A DNA stretch of 64,000 nucleotides from Megascapheus bottae (Eukaryota; Chordata; Mammalia; Rodentia; Geomyidae), in contig JANJXV010000013.1 in NCBI GenBank assembly GCA_024803745.1, forward strand, positions 55,669,001 to 55,733,000, in the 5' to 3' direction. The notes below the pieces were generated by a model. That model was not told where the DNA came from. It saw only the letters and a program-made list of their open reading frames with translations, and did no database searches. Positions 12,628 through 20,869 of the stretch are shown piece after piece. Positions within the stretch are counted from its first letter, which is position 1; the number at the start of each line of letters is the position of its first letter. The position numbers were made by a program, and so were the translations under genes.

Positions 12628-12848
12628 TAAGGCCAGGGTCAGTGGCTCACATCTGTAATCCTAGCTACTCAGGAGACAGAGATCTGAGGACCATGGTTTG
12701 ACGCCAGCCCGGGCAGGAGTCTGTGAGACTCATCTCCAATGAACCACCCCAAAGCCAGGAGTGGCTCAAGTGGCAGAGCACTAGCCTAGAGTGAAAAAGC
12801 TCAGGGATAGTGCTCAGACTGAGTTCAAGCTGCCTCAAGACTGGCATG
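12628..12848 (+). mobile_element. Family II SINE
   Basis: Complete forward copy (GTAATCCTAGCTACTCAGG to GAGTTCAAGCTGCC). Its tail runs into a CA repeat. Confidence 0.93.
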
Positions 12849-12850
12849 TG

Positions 12851-12882
<32 letters not shown>

Positions 12883-12897
12883 CACACACGCACACAG
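12849..12897. repeat. (CA)n microsatellite
   Basis: CA array with two CG interruptions, at the 3' end of a SINE. Confidence 0.95.
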
Positions 12898-12899
12898 TA

Positions 12900-13870
12900 T
12901 GCTTTAGTGCTGGTAATCAAATGGAACCCAGGTTGTAGCATGTGCTGAGCCAGTGCTATCCTTTGGGCAGTCAGGATGTCACCTTGGGACACCCAGAGGA
13001 TACCCAGATGAGGGCTAAGCCCGGGGACTCAGTACTTAGCAGGAGCACCGCCAGCGGGCTTTGCCTCAATCCCTGACCCACAGCAGAATGAGAAGGGGAA
13101 GTGTGCTGATGGCAGTGTTGACAATGACAGTGTTTTACCTGAAGACCAAAACAGCCCTGGTGGTAGCTGATTGGGCCTTGAGAGAGGGCCTGCCCGAGGT
13201 CCCTGGAGGCCGGCCTGGGGGCCAGGGCAGGGGTGAGAGGGTGCGGGCTCAGCAGGCCTCAAGCAGGGGTCCCCACCGCGGAGGTCCTGGCTGCAGTGCT
13301 CACGCTGGGCTGGTGGGGCCTGCAGGCAGAGGCAGCGAAGCCTCCTCCTGGCTGCACACTTGCATGTTAACCTTCCTGGCCACCTCCCAGCAGAGTGAGT
13401 CTAAGGGAAGGGGACAGGTTGGTGGGACAAAGTGCAATGTGGGTGATTCAGTTTTTACAAAACCCCCAATTCTTCCAGTAACAGAACCCCTCCCCCAGGG
13501 CCCAGCCCTTCCCCCAGCACAGGGGCGTGGCCCACCAGAAGAGCCCCTCCAGTGCCCCTTGCTAAAGAGACTGTGCACTTGAATAACAAATGAACACTTA
13601 AGGGATGGGTGTGGCTAAACTCACCTGTAAGCCCAGCCCTTCAGGCCCAGGCTTCTGGGTCACAAAACAAAGCGCCAAGTATTAGCACTTGGGAGCTAGA
13701 TAGGCTGCAGGGGGTATCGTCACCTTGTCACTTCCTCACCTGGGCGGCTCCAGGCCCTCAAATGAAGCAGCACCTGAATGGTGGATTCAGTTTGACTAAA
13801 AGCTGATATCCAGACTGCAACAATGAAGGCATTAATAAAAGGGTACAAGGTTTGTATAGAAGCACTCCAA
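12900..13870. other. Intergenic, nothing recognised
   Basis: Unique DNA; a short B1-like remnant may lie at 13600-13680. No gene seen. Confidence 0.6.
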
Positions 13871-13873
13871 ACT

Positions 13874-14115
13874 TCTTTTTTTTTTTTTTTTTGGTGGGTC
13901 ATAAGGCTTGAACTCAGCCTGGACGCTGTCCCTGAGCTCTTCAGCTCAAGGCCACCACCCTACCCTTGAGCCAAGCCCCACTTCCCGTTTTCTAGAGGTT
14001 AATTGGAGATAATAGTCTCAGGTCCTTTTGTACCCAGGCTGGCTTTGAACCTTGATCCTCAGATCTCAGCCTCCTGAATAGCTAGGATTACAGGTGTGAG
14101 CCACCACATCTGATT
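13874..14115 (-). mobile_element. Family II SINE
   Basis: Well-preserved reverse copy from poly-T to GATTACAGGTGTGAGCCACC. Confidence 0.93.
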
Positions 14116-14144
14116 TATGTTTTATATCACAAAGATTGAGACCC

Positions 14145-14330
14145 TCAGCTCTAATTAACCAGCCAAGAACTCGGAACAGAAGTGTGGCTCGAGTGGTAGA
14201 ACTCCAGCCTTGAGAGAAAAAGGCAAGAGAGAGGGAACATAAGGCCCTGAATTTAAGCCCTGGGTACCAGCTCAAATAAGAGGGAAAGAAAAGGAAGAAA
14301 GGAAGGAAGGAAGGAAAAAAAAAAGCACAA
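14145..14330 (+). mobile_element. Family II SINE, right half
   Basis: TAATTAACCAGCC linker, GTGGCTCGAGTGGTAGAAC box A, then a GGAAGGAAGG tail directly before the RPL23A pseudogene. Confidence 0.8.
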
Positions 14331-14340
14331 GAAAGCAAAT

Positions 14341-15166
14341 GCTCCTTTTCACCAAGGTGGCGCTGAAAGTAAAGAAGGGAGCTCCTGCCCCTCCTAAAGC
14401 TGAAGCCAAGGAACAGGCTTTGAAAGTCAAGAAGGCCGTGCTGAGAGGCGTCCACAGCCACAGGAAGAAGATACGAGCCAGGCTTTGGGGCTCAGGCCCT
14501 GCCATCCTACCTACTCGGGAGGCTGAGATCTGAGGATCATGGGTCAAAGCCTGGCCACTAAAGTCTGTGAGACTCTTATCTCCAATTAACCCTTAGGAAA
14601 CTGAAAGTGGTGGTGGGGCTCAAGGGGTAGGGTGGTAGCCTTGAGCTGAAGAGCTCAGGGACAATACCCAGGGTCAGAGTTCAAGCCCCATGACTGGCAG
14701 AAGAAGAAGAAGAGGAGGAGGAGGAGGAGGAAGAGGAGGAGGAGGAGGAGGAGGAGGAGGAGGAGGAGGAGGAGGAGGAGGAGGAAGAAGAATCAGACCA
14801 CCTTCAGGCAGCCTCCAAGAGGCTGCAGCTCTGGAGACAGCTCACACATCCTGGAACGAGTGCTCTAAGGAGAAGCAGGCTTGACCACGATGTACTCACC
14901 CAGCTCCCCAGAGTCAGCCATGAAGAAGATAGAAGGCAGCAACACTGTCTTCACTGTGGCTGTCGAGGCCAACAAGCCTCATATGAAACAGGCCGTGAAG
15001 AAGCTCTGTGACACTGCTGTGGCGAGGCTCGACACCCTGACCAGACCCAGTGGAGGAAAGGCCTATGTTCCGCTCCTCATTAGGATGCTTTAGATGTTGC
15101 CAACAAAACAGAAACCCTCTAAACTGCATCCAGCTGGCTAATTATAAATATACATCTTTTCCCCAC
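14341..15166 (+). pseudogene. RPL23A: RPL23A processed pseudogene, split by a SINE
   Basis: Without introns, two segments match ribosomal protein uL23 (RPL23A, 156 aa). Segment 14341-14476 encodes a near copy of the N-terminus ([28 protein letters not shown]), with the start ATG replaced by GTG. Segment 14798-15166 continues with [30 protein letters not shown] and KAYV, then a frameshift and a premature TAG in the VANK region, followed by the RPL23A-like 3' UTR (GGCTAATTATAAATATACATC) and an A-rich tail at 15168-15184. A family II SINE interrupts it. It is a dead LINE-mobilised mRNA copy. Confidence 0.93.
14477..14793 (+). mobile_element. Family II SINE inserted in RPL23A pseudogene
   Basis: A B1-like left half and ID-like right half end in an expanded AGG tail (14699-14793). 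Near-duplicate flanks (AGGAAGAAGATACGA at 14462 and AGGAAGAAGAATCAGA at 14782) look like a target-site duplication. Confidence 0.85.
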
Positions 15167-15405
15167 TTAAAAAAAGAAAAAGTAAGAATGCAAATGCTAG
15201 TACAGGCTGCTTTGCAACACACGAACGGTTCTCAAGGTGTTGTCAGGTGGGCCAGAAAGCCAGTGGCCCGGTCAGGATCTGAGGAAGCTCAGCTGTCTGG
15301 TTGTTGCAGACGTCACTGGATCGGTAGGTGGAGAAACTGCAAGGCCTAGAGAGGGGCCTTGAGTACCTGGGCCCATCTGCTGGTATGATAACACATTGGA
15401 TATCT

Positions 15406-15409
<4 letters not shown>

Positions 15410-15456
<47 letters not shown>
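15410..15456. repeat. (GT)n microsatellite
   Basis: About 23 uninterrupted GT units, next to a SINE fragment. Confidence 0.97.
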
Positions 15457-15458
<2 letters not shown>

Positions 15459-15535
15459 TGGACTTTTCTGCTAGGATTGACTTTCAACCAGGATCCTCAG
15501 ACCTCAGCCTCCTGAGTAGGGGATTTGCATTTATG
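15457..15535 (-). mobile_element. Family II SINE left-half fragment
   Basis: CCAGGATCCTCAGACCTCAG and CCTCCTGAGTAG. Confidence 0.75.
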
Positions 15536-15565
15536 AGACATCTTAAATCCCAGTTTTTTCTTTCT

Positions 15566-15812
15566 CTCTCTCTTTTTTTTTTTGGTCTTTCATGGGGCTG
15601 GAACTCTGGATCTGGACGCTGTCCCTAAACTCTTCAGCTCAAGGCTACCACCCTACTCCTTGAGTCACAGCGCCACTTCTTTCTAGAGGTTAATTGGAGA
15701 TAAGAGTCTCACGTACTTTAGTGCCCAGGCTGGCTTTGAACCTTGATCCTCAGATCTCAGCTTCCTGAGTAGCTAGAATTACAGGGGTGAGTCACTGCTC
15801 CCTGCTAATCCC
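15566..15812 (-). mobile_element. Family II SINE
   Basis: Complete reverse copy with poly-T, TCTTCAGCTCAAGGCTACC and AATTACAGGGGTGAGTCAC. Confidence 0.92.
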
Positions 15813-15825
15813 AGTTCTTTTTATT

Positions 15826-16013
15826 TATTTTGCCTGTCCCAAGACTTTTGTACTCAGGGCCTGAGCACTATCCTTGGGCTTTCTCAAAACTAGAGCTCCA
15901 CCACTTGAGCCACGCAACTGCTTCCAGCTTTTTTTCTGTGTGTGATACCGAGGCATTGAAACAGGGTCATGATGCATGCTAGGCAAACATTCTACCACTA
16001 GGCCAAGCCCAGT
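15826..16013 (-). mobile_element. Family I ID-like dimer SINE (diverged)
   Basis: CTCAGGGCCTGAGCACTATC and GATGCATGCTAGGCAAAC show both tRNA-like units in reverse. Divergence is higher than in copies near 34, 47 and 57 kb. Confidence 0.85.
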
Positions 16014-16090
16014 TCTGAGGGCTGGGGGCTGGGGGCAAAGCTGCCCAGGTGGGTCTTGCAGGAGTACATTTCAGGAACCTCTGCTTACAC

Positions 16091-16150
<60 letters not shown>
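16091..16150. repeat. (CT)n(CA)n compound microsatellite
   Basis: CT array followed directly by a CA array. Confidence 0.97.
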
Positions 16151-16153
<3 letters not shown>

Positions 16154-16570
16154 CCCACAGCATGGAGGCATGGATCTCTCTACAGCCGGCCCTGGTGTCT
16201 GGACAACAGGTCCAGGGGCGGTGGCATCTGAGTATGATTGGCTGCTCTAGATAGTCCCCCTGGTTGGATGTCCTGAGCTGGGGCCCAGCCCTCCCATGTG
16301 AGGAGTCTAGGTGAGCGCATGTGGAGGCCATGGACCAGGGCCTGGGTGAGTGGAGATGGAGGGGTCCAGCACCTGGTGACACTCGTGCCCCCCCAAGCTT
16401 ATTTTCCAGGGCTCACTTGTGTGGACACGTATCTGTCTCCCCACGGGACCCCCTGCCCTCTCTCAGCCTTACCCATCTTCAGCCATAGGAGGCTTGGGCC
16501 TCAGAACAACAAAACACCCAGACAGAACAAGAAGACTCGCATGGGGCATTTGCAGACATCTTTGAATCAC

Positions 16571-16576
16571 TTTAAT
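16571..16576 (-). terminator. Candidate FGF4 polyadenylation signal (ATTAAA)
   Basis: Plus-strand TTTAAT gives ATTAAA on the minus strand at the position expected for a roughly 2.3-kb 3' UTR. No canonical AATAAA was noticed nearby. Confidence 0.45.
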
Positions 16577-17047
16577 ATCTTTCTGAATTCCAACACACCA
16601 AATCCAGGTTCCCAGGGTACAGGAGGAAAAGCTCGAGTTCACCGGGCGGGATGTGCACAGCACACATAAGTCATACCACAACTGGTACAGGTCCCAATTT
16701 ACAGACAGGCGCTGAAGTCGACCAAGTACAGAAACCGCGAACCCCCACTAAGCAACCCGAGATCTGCACCCCCAGATTCCCCAGAGCGTGATTGGCTAAG
16801 TAATACACACAGGGTCAAGGACAGACTGCAACGGAGGGTGCAATGGCAGCTCTGCTGAGCTAAGACAGGGATGGATGGCCTCAGAATTCACTGGCTCGAA
16901 AATGATCAGCTTGCTAACCACATCACATACTGGCCACAAATCACCCTCCCAGCCCCTGCCACCCCCGCCCCTGCCCCCTCCCAGCCCCAGACAGCTCAAG
17001 CCCTCTGACCAATCTTTCCTTCCCACACCAAAGGCTAGGACCTGGCT

Positions 17048-17275
17048 TACAGGGCACTGGTGGCCAGTGTCTGTGATCCCAGCGACTCAGGAGACTGAGA
17101 TTCCATGGCCGTCAGAAGCCAACCTGGGTAGGAAAGTCTGTGAGACTCTTATCTCCAACTGACCAACAAAAAGCCTAACGTGGAGGCATGACTCAAGTGG
17201 TAGAGTGCCAGCTTTGAGGAAAAAGGCCAAGGAACAGTGCCTGGGCCCCTGAGTTCAAGTCCAGACGATGGTGCA
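17048..17275 (+). mobile_element. Family II SINE inside predicted FGF4 3' UTR
   Basis: CAGCGACTCAGGAGACTGAG to CTGAGTTCAAGTCCAG. It lies antisense to the FGF4 transcript and about 170 bp 3' (in transcript sense) of the SOX-POU element. Confidence 0.88.
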
Positions 17276-17310
17276 AATGTGTGCACACACGAACGTGTGT
17301 GACACAGATA

Positions 17311-17330
17311 TACACACACACACACACACA
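17311..17330. repeat. Short (CA)n
   Basis: About ten CA units following the SINE tail. Confidence 0.9.
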
Positions 17331-17443
17331 GTGTGTTTCATGGTAAGGTAAAAAAAAACGTACACAAGTTCAGCCGTGTGGTCCCTGCCTCAGTGGCTCT
17401 CTACCAAGGACTTGATTTAAGAGAAAGTATTTTAAGTGGATCA

Positions 17444-17461
17444 ATTTGCATTGGAACAAAG
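17444..17461 (-). promoter_or_regulatory. SOX2-OCT4 composite element of the FGF4 enhancer
   Basis: On the minus strand the sequence reads CTTTGTT, a 3-bp spacer CCA, then ATGCAAAT. The mouse Fgf4 3' UTR enhancer has CTTTGTT, TGG, ATGCTAAT, the textbook 3-bp-spaced SOX2/OCT4 site driving inner-cell-mass expression. Order, orientation, spacing and position in the 3' UTR agree. Here the POU half is the canonical octamer. Both flanks also resemble the mouse enhancer from memory. Confidence 0.9.
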
Positions 17462-17472
17462 AGTTCACAAAA

Positions 17473-17501
17473 GGAATGTGGAAGACAAAAAAACCGCCAA
17501 T
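17473..17501. promoter_or_regulatory. TEAD-like and CCAAT motifs beside the FGF4 SOX-POU element
   Basis: GGAATGTGG (17473-17481) matches the TEAD/MCAT core and CCAAT (17497-17501) the NF-Y box, both within 40 bp of the SOX2 half-site. They are motif matches only. Their closeness to a known enhancer core is the reason to list them. Confidence 0.4.
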
Positions 17502-17763
17502 CAGCTTCTGGAGTCTTGCTGTCAGTAGACACCATAAAGTTAATTCGGGAGATGGCGCAGAAGCACTCCAGGAGACATTCGGAGCATTTCTGGCAGGAGG
17601 CTAAGGTCATTTTGTATCAACTTTAAGAAGTCATTCATTTTTTTTTTTTTTAAACGTCAGGGACCGGAGCCTCTTCCATCTTAGCCTGGGCCGCAGGGGT
17701 TACATTTGTAAAATATATAAAGAAAAATATAAGGTTACTTGGTGACCATACCGTACACTCCAA

Positions 17764-17769
17764 CAGCTG
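17764..17769. promoter_or_regulatory. E-box CAGCTG in FGF4 3' UTR
   Basis: Mouse Fgf4 myotome expression is known to depend on a conserved E-box 3' of the coding sequence. This CAGCTG lies about 1.1 kb past the stop and about 300 bp from the SOX-POU site, in an AT-rich block. A six-base motif is weak evidence alone. Confidence 0.3.
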
Positions 17770-18397
17770 TCTGTAAATATTTTCACCATGATTCTCTGTA
17801 CTAAAAGTAAATCACGGGGTAAAGATAGCTCAAACATGACAGGGAGGGTTGAAGGGGGCTGCAACCCCTTTGCCATGCACGGTGCATGCGGACAGAGGAA
17901 AAGCCTCGTAGAATGGTGCCAGGCCCTCCAGGAAGCTGCAGCAGCAAGCCCCCTGGCTCTTGAGGTAGATGGTAGATTTGAGGGAATGCCCCTCTGAAAG
18001 CAGCTCCCCCCCTCCGCCAAGGGTAAGGGGGCACCCCCACCGCTACAGCAACCGGGGAAGGGGGTGTGGCTGATCCAAAAAAAGGCAAACCGGAGTTTAT
18101 GAAGTCAGCTCAGGGTCTCTTGCATCTGGTAGGTCGAGGAAGATTGACTACAGGAAAGTTCAAAGGTCAGCCTTGGCAGATCTAAAAACAGTGGCAGAAG
18201 ACTTGGACTTTTTCTATCGCCGAGGTAAACCGATATGTCCCCCGTTCACAGACGGAGAGGAACTCAGCCCCAGCTCCTTGGACTGCTCCAGGCTTCGGCA
18301 GCCATTGCCCAGAGAAGATGCCAGAAATGTTGAGCTCTGATGTCATTATTTTAGACACACAAAATAGCAGCACACTGGTGACAGTGTTTTTGCTTTC

Positions 18398-18512
18398 TTA
18401 TAAGTCAGGGCAGCCTTGAACTCAAGTTCCTCTCGCCTAGGTGGTATCCCAGGACCCACAGTTTACAGACAGGCTGGGATTCCAGGTGTGTGCCACCTTG
18501 CCTGGTATCCTG
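18398..18512 (-). mobile_element. Old B1-like fragment
   Basis: GGGATTCCAGGTGTGTGCCA and CCTTGAACTCAAG words remain; diverged. It lies in the FGF4 3' UTR in sense orientation. Confidence 0.45.
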
Positions 18513-18851
18513 AAGTTTTGGACAGTAAAGTAAACTCAGTAGTAAGATCACACATGCATGCCCTGTTGTGCTGCAAAAGCCAGAGGGTGCTTTTTTTTCT
18601 CGTTGCAGTCACTGATTGGGTCTTTTTGTTTGCTCCTTTTTTTTTTCCTGTTTCATTTTCTTTTCTTCAGAAAATTACAAAAAGCACTCCCTAAACCATA
18701 AATAATTTGGTAGCCATATATACACATTTAAATAATTTAAAAAATATCTTACACCTACTCTTGCATTAAACTCTGCATCCAAATAAAAGTGCTCCTTTTT
18801 GGGGGGGGTTCCCAGAGCAGAGAGAGCGCCGAGGCCGGCCTGTCCCCAGGG

Positions 18852-19028
18852 TCACATCCTGGGAAGGAAATGAGTCACCTTCATAGTGGGTGACACCCGG
18901 TTTCCCTTCTTGGTCCTCCCGTTCTTGCTGAGGGCGATGAACATGCCGGGGTGCGCGTGGGACTCGTAAGCGTTGTAGTTGTTAGGGAGCAGAATCTCCT
19001 TGAACTTGCACTCATCCATGAAGGAAGA
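18852..19028 (-). CDS. FGF4: FGF4 coding exon 3
   Basis: The acceptor is CTCCCTCCCCAG. The exon encodes [23 protein letters not shown], then [14 protein letters not shown], the basic heparin-binding loop and the terminal KVTHFLPRM, followed by TGA. It completes the beta-trefoil. Confidence 0.97.
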   Translation of the reverse strand, partial: SSFMDECKFKEILLPNNYNAYESHAHPGMFIALSKNGRTKKGNRVSPTMKVTHFLPRM

Positions 19029-20347
19029 CTGGGGAGGGAGGGAGGGGTGCAGGGTGAGGGGGTGCCGGGTCCCCTCGCAGCCCCTGACTCTCTTCTGAGA
19101 GCTCTCTCCTGCGCAGGCAGGGTGTCAAGGCACTCACATGCAAAGGACACATGGCCAGCTCGCAACAGCTGGTGCACGGCCACCTGCCAGGCACCTATGG
19201 GCCAGGCTGGCGTCCCTCACCTCCGCCGGTCCCGAAGGCGGGACGCTGTCAGCCCCTTTGGCGGGTGGGGGAGGAGCGAGTTTGGCGGTGGCAGGGGCAG
19301 GTGTCTCCCTTGGGTGTGGGCCCTCTGGGAGGCCCAGGGTGCCATGGAGACCAGAGGGGTGGGCTGGTGGTCAGATCACTAGCAGCCTTGAAGACCCAGG
19401 CGGGAGGGGCGGGGTGGGCGCTGCCCATCCGAGGACGCAGACGTACTCACCGAGCCATACAATTTGCCCTTGCTGTTCATAGCCACGAAGTACTGGCTGC
19501 CGGTGCCGAAGATGGTCACGACGCCTCGTTCCACCGGCGAGAGTGCCAGCAGGCCTGGAGGGTGCAGAGCAGCTTAGGCAGAGGCAGGGGAGCCCCTGGC
19601 CCCCACAATCCCCCGCCCGCCTGCTTCTGGGCACCCGGGGCCGGCTGCCCCCAGTGGCCTCCAGGGCCTGGCTGCTGTCCGGCGGGACTGCAGGACCAGA
19701 GTGGCACGAGCGGCGGTCCCCGCGGCCCCTAAGCCTGGCCCCAGCCCGGGCGCAGCGCCGTGCGCTCGGTGCCCACTAGGGAAGGCGCTGGAATGTGGCA
19801 TCCGGAGCCTGCGCTTCCGAAGGCGGCGAGGCGCGGCGGGCGCCGGGTGCGCGGGGCCCGGCTTTACACCCGCTGAGTCCCCGCACCCCGAGGGGCGGGA
19901 AGCCAGGTGTGCCCAGGCTGTGCCCGGTTCCCAGGACGCGCGAGCAGGTGTCGGCCGCGGCTGCCCCCGTCCCCCCGTCCGCCCTCCCGGCCCGCCGCCC
20001 CGCTCACTGTCGCTGGTGTCGGCGTGCACGCCCGCGATGCGGCCGTCGGAGAGCACTTGGAGATGGAAGCCGATGCCCACGTTGCAGTAGAGCCGCCGCA
20101 GCCGCCGGATGCCCAACAGGTAGTCGCCCGCGCCGCTCTGCGCGGCCCCATCCTTGGGCTGCGCGGCCAGGGGCAGGCGGGCCAGCGAGCGCGCCACCAG
20201 GCTGTCCCAGCGCCGCTCCAGCTCGGCCTCCAGCGTGCGGTTGGCGGCGGCGGGCGCCGTGGCCACCCCTCGGTTCGCCCAGGGCGCCAGCAGCGCCAGC
20301 AGGACCGCCGGGAGCAGCGCCGCCGCCACCGGCCCAGGCCCTCCCAT
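18852..20347 (-). CDS. FGF4: Fibroblast growth factor 4, three coding exons, 206 aa
   Basis: FGF4 is a secreted heparin-binding growth factor of the FGF4/FGF6/FGF5 group that activates FGF receptors at the cell surface, in blastocyst, myotome and limb apical ridge. Coding exons are 20347-20008 (340 nt), 19554-19451 (104 nt) and 19028-18852 (177 nt), with GT/AG introns and a total of 621 nt. Residues about 8-23 form a hydrophobic signal peptide. N36-R-T is an N-glycosylation sequon. The beta-trefoil core starts near [15 protein letters not shown] and ends with KVTHFLPRM. The basic loop [16 protein letters not shown], a heparin-binding region in this family, is intact. The length equals human FGF4 and the 104-nt middle exon is the FGF-family norm. 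The start is the first ATG, directly before the signal peptide. Several core residues differ from human (see findings). No frame break is seen, so the gene appears functional. Confidence 0.98.
19029..20007 (-). other. FGF4: FGF4 introns 1 and 2
   Basis: Intron 1 (20007-19555) and intron 2 (19450-19029) are short, GC-rich and free of recognisable SINEs, unlike the surrounding intergenic DNA. The interval shown includes exon 2. No other feature is seen inside them. Confidence 0.9.
19451..19554 (-). CDS. FGF4: FGF4 coding exon 2
   Basis: This 104-nt exon follows a CCCTCCAG acceptor and ends before a GTGAGT donor. It encodes [16 protein letters not shown] through [12 protein letters not shown]. 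Exon length and phases match the invariant middle exon of FGF genes. Human FGF4 has VASRFF where this reads TGSQYF. Confidence 0.97.
20008..20347 (-). CDS. FGF4: FGF4 coding exon 1
   Basis: It encodes 113 codons plus one base: signal peptide, N36 sequon, basic pre-core segment and the first trefoil strands ([22 protein letters not shown]). The exon ends GAC A before the donor GTGAGC. The split codon is completed by GC of exon 2 to give Ser114. The sequence is very GC-rich and lies in a CpG island. Confidence 0.97.
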
Positions 20348-20635
20348 CCCGGCCCGCGGGCCGTTCGCGAGTCTGCCGCGCGGTCCGTGCGCCCCGGGAG
20401 CCGGGGACCGAGCTGCGCCTGGGACCGAGCTGCGCCTGGGACGGCCCGCAGGAGCCCGCGACGCGGACGGGCCGCACCGGAGGGAGGCGCCGCGGGGGGA
20501 CGAGGTGACGGTGCCTGGGCGCAGACGCTAGGAGGGCTGCGTGGAGTGGCTGAGCAGCGGAGACGGGACCGGGACCGGGACCGGGACCGGGACCGGGATC
20601 GGGATCGGGGCCGTGAGAGCAGCGCGCGTCCCAGC
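20348..20635 (-). other. FGF4: Predicted FGF4 5' UTR
   Basis: This is the GC-rich leader between the start codon and the transcription start expected about 30 bp below the TATA-like box. It includes the GGGACC hexanucleotide array. The transcription start is inferred. Confidence 0.55.
20565..20610. repeat. GGGACC/GGGATC hexanucleotide array
   Basis: Five GGGACC units, two GGGATC units and a terminal GGGG run head to tail. They lie in the predicted FGF4 5' UTR, with the G-runs on the template strand. Confidence 0.95.
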
Positions 20636-20658
20636 GCGCCGGGGCCGCCGAGCGGCCG

Positions 20659-20667
20659 CTATTTAAA
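20659..20667 (-). promoter_or_regulatory. FGF4 TATA-like box
   Basis: The minus strand reads TTTAAATAG inside otherwise extreme GC. This is the only AT-rich block upstream of exon 1, and it sits where a 5' UTR of about 280-300 nt would start. Confidence 0.65.
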
Positions 20668-20738
20668 CCCCCGGCCCCCCTGCCCGCGCCCCCGCGGGGG
20701 GCCAGGCGTTCGCCCGGGCGCCGAGCGCAGGCCGCCTG

Positions 20739-20745
20739 CCAATCA
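20739..20745 (+). promoter_or_regulatory. FGF4 CCAAT box (inverted)
   Basis: CCAATCA on the plus strand lies about 75 bp upstream of the TATA-like box, a typical NF-Y position. GC-box-like GGGCGGAGGGGCGG (20768-20781) lies just beyond it. Confidence 0.55.
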
Positions 20746-20869
20746 GGGCCCAGGAGGGGGCTGGGAAGGGCGGAGGGGCGGAGGACGATCCGGCTCCTGT
20801 CACCTGGAGGGACCCGACCCTCACCCTGGGCTCCGCCCAGACCTCGGACCTGGGCGCCCCGCCCCTCGG

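Larger units (their letters stand above)
16550..18851 (-). other. FGF4: Predicted FGF4 3' UTR
   Basis: After the stop codon the minus strand runs about 2.3 kb with AT-rich patches to a candidate ATTAAA signal. A long FGF4 3' UTR containing the blastocyst enhancer is known in mouse. Here the SOX-POU composite element lies about 1.4 kb past the stop. A family II SINE sits at 17048-17275 and an old SINE-like fragment at 18398-18512. The 3' end is inferred and could be wrong. Confidence 0.6.

Noticed and set aside
15364..15385. CTCF-like GGCCCATCTGCTGG
   Set aside because: Two mismatches at strongly constrained positions.
1..18000. FGF19/FGF15 downstream of FGF4
   Set aside because: Searched for further FGF exons (trefoil core, 104-nt exon) 3' of FGF4; none seen. 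FGF19 is probably beyond the window.
18771..18795. Second SOX-POU-like site (minus strand TTTGGATGCA)
   Set aside because: It shares TTTGGATGC with the mouse enhancer but lacks the CTTTGTT half and a POU octamer, and lies too close to the stop codon.
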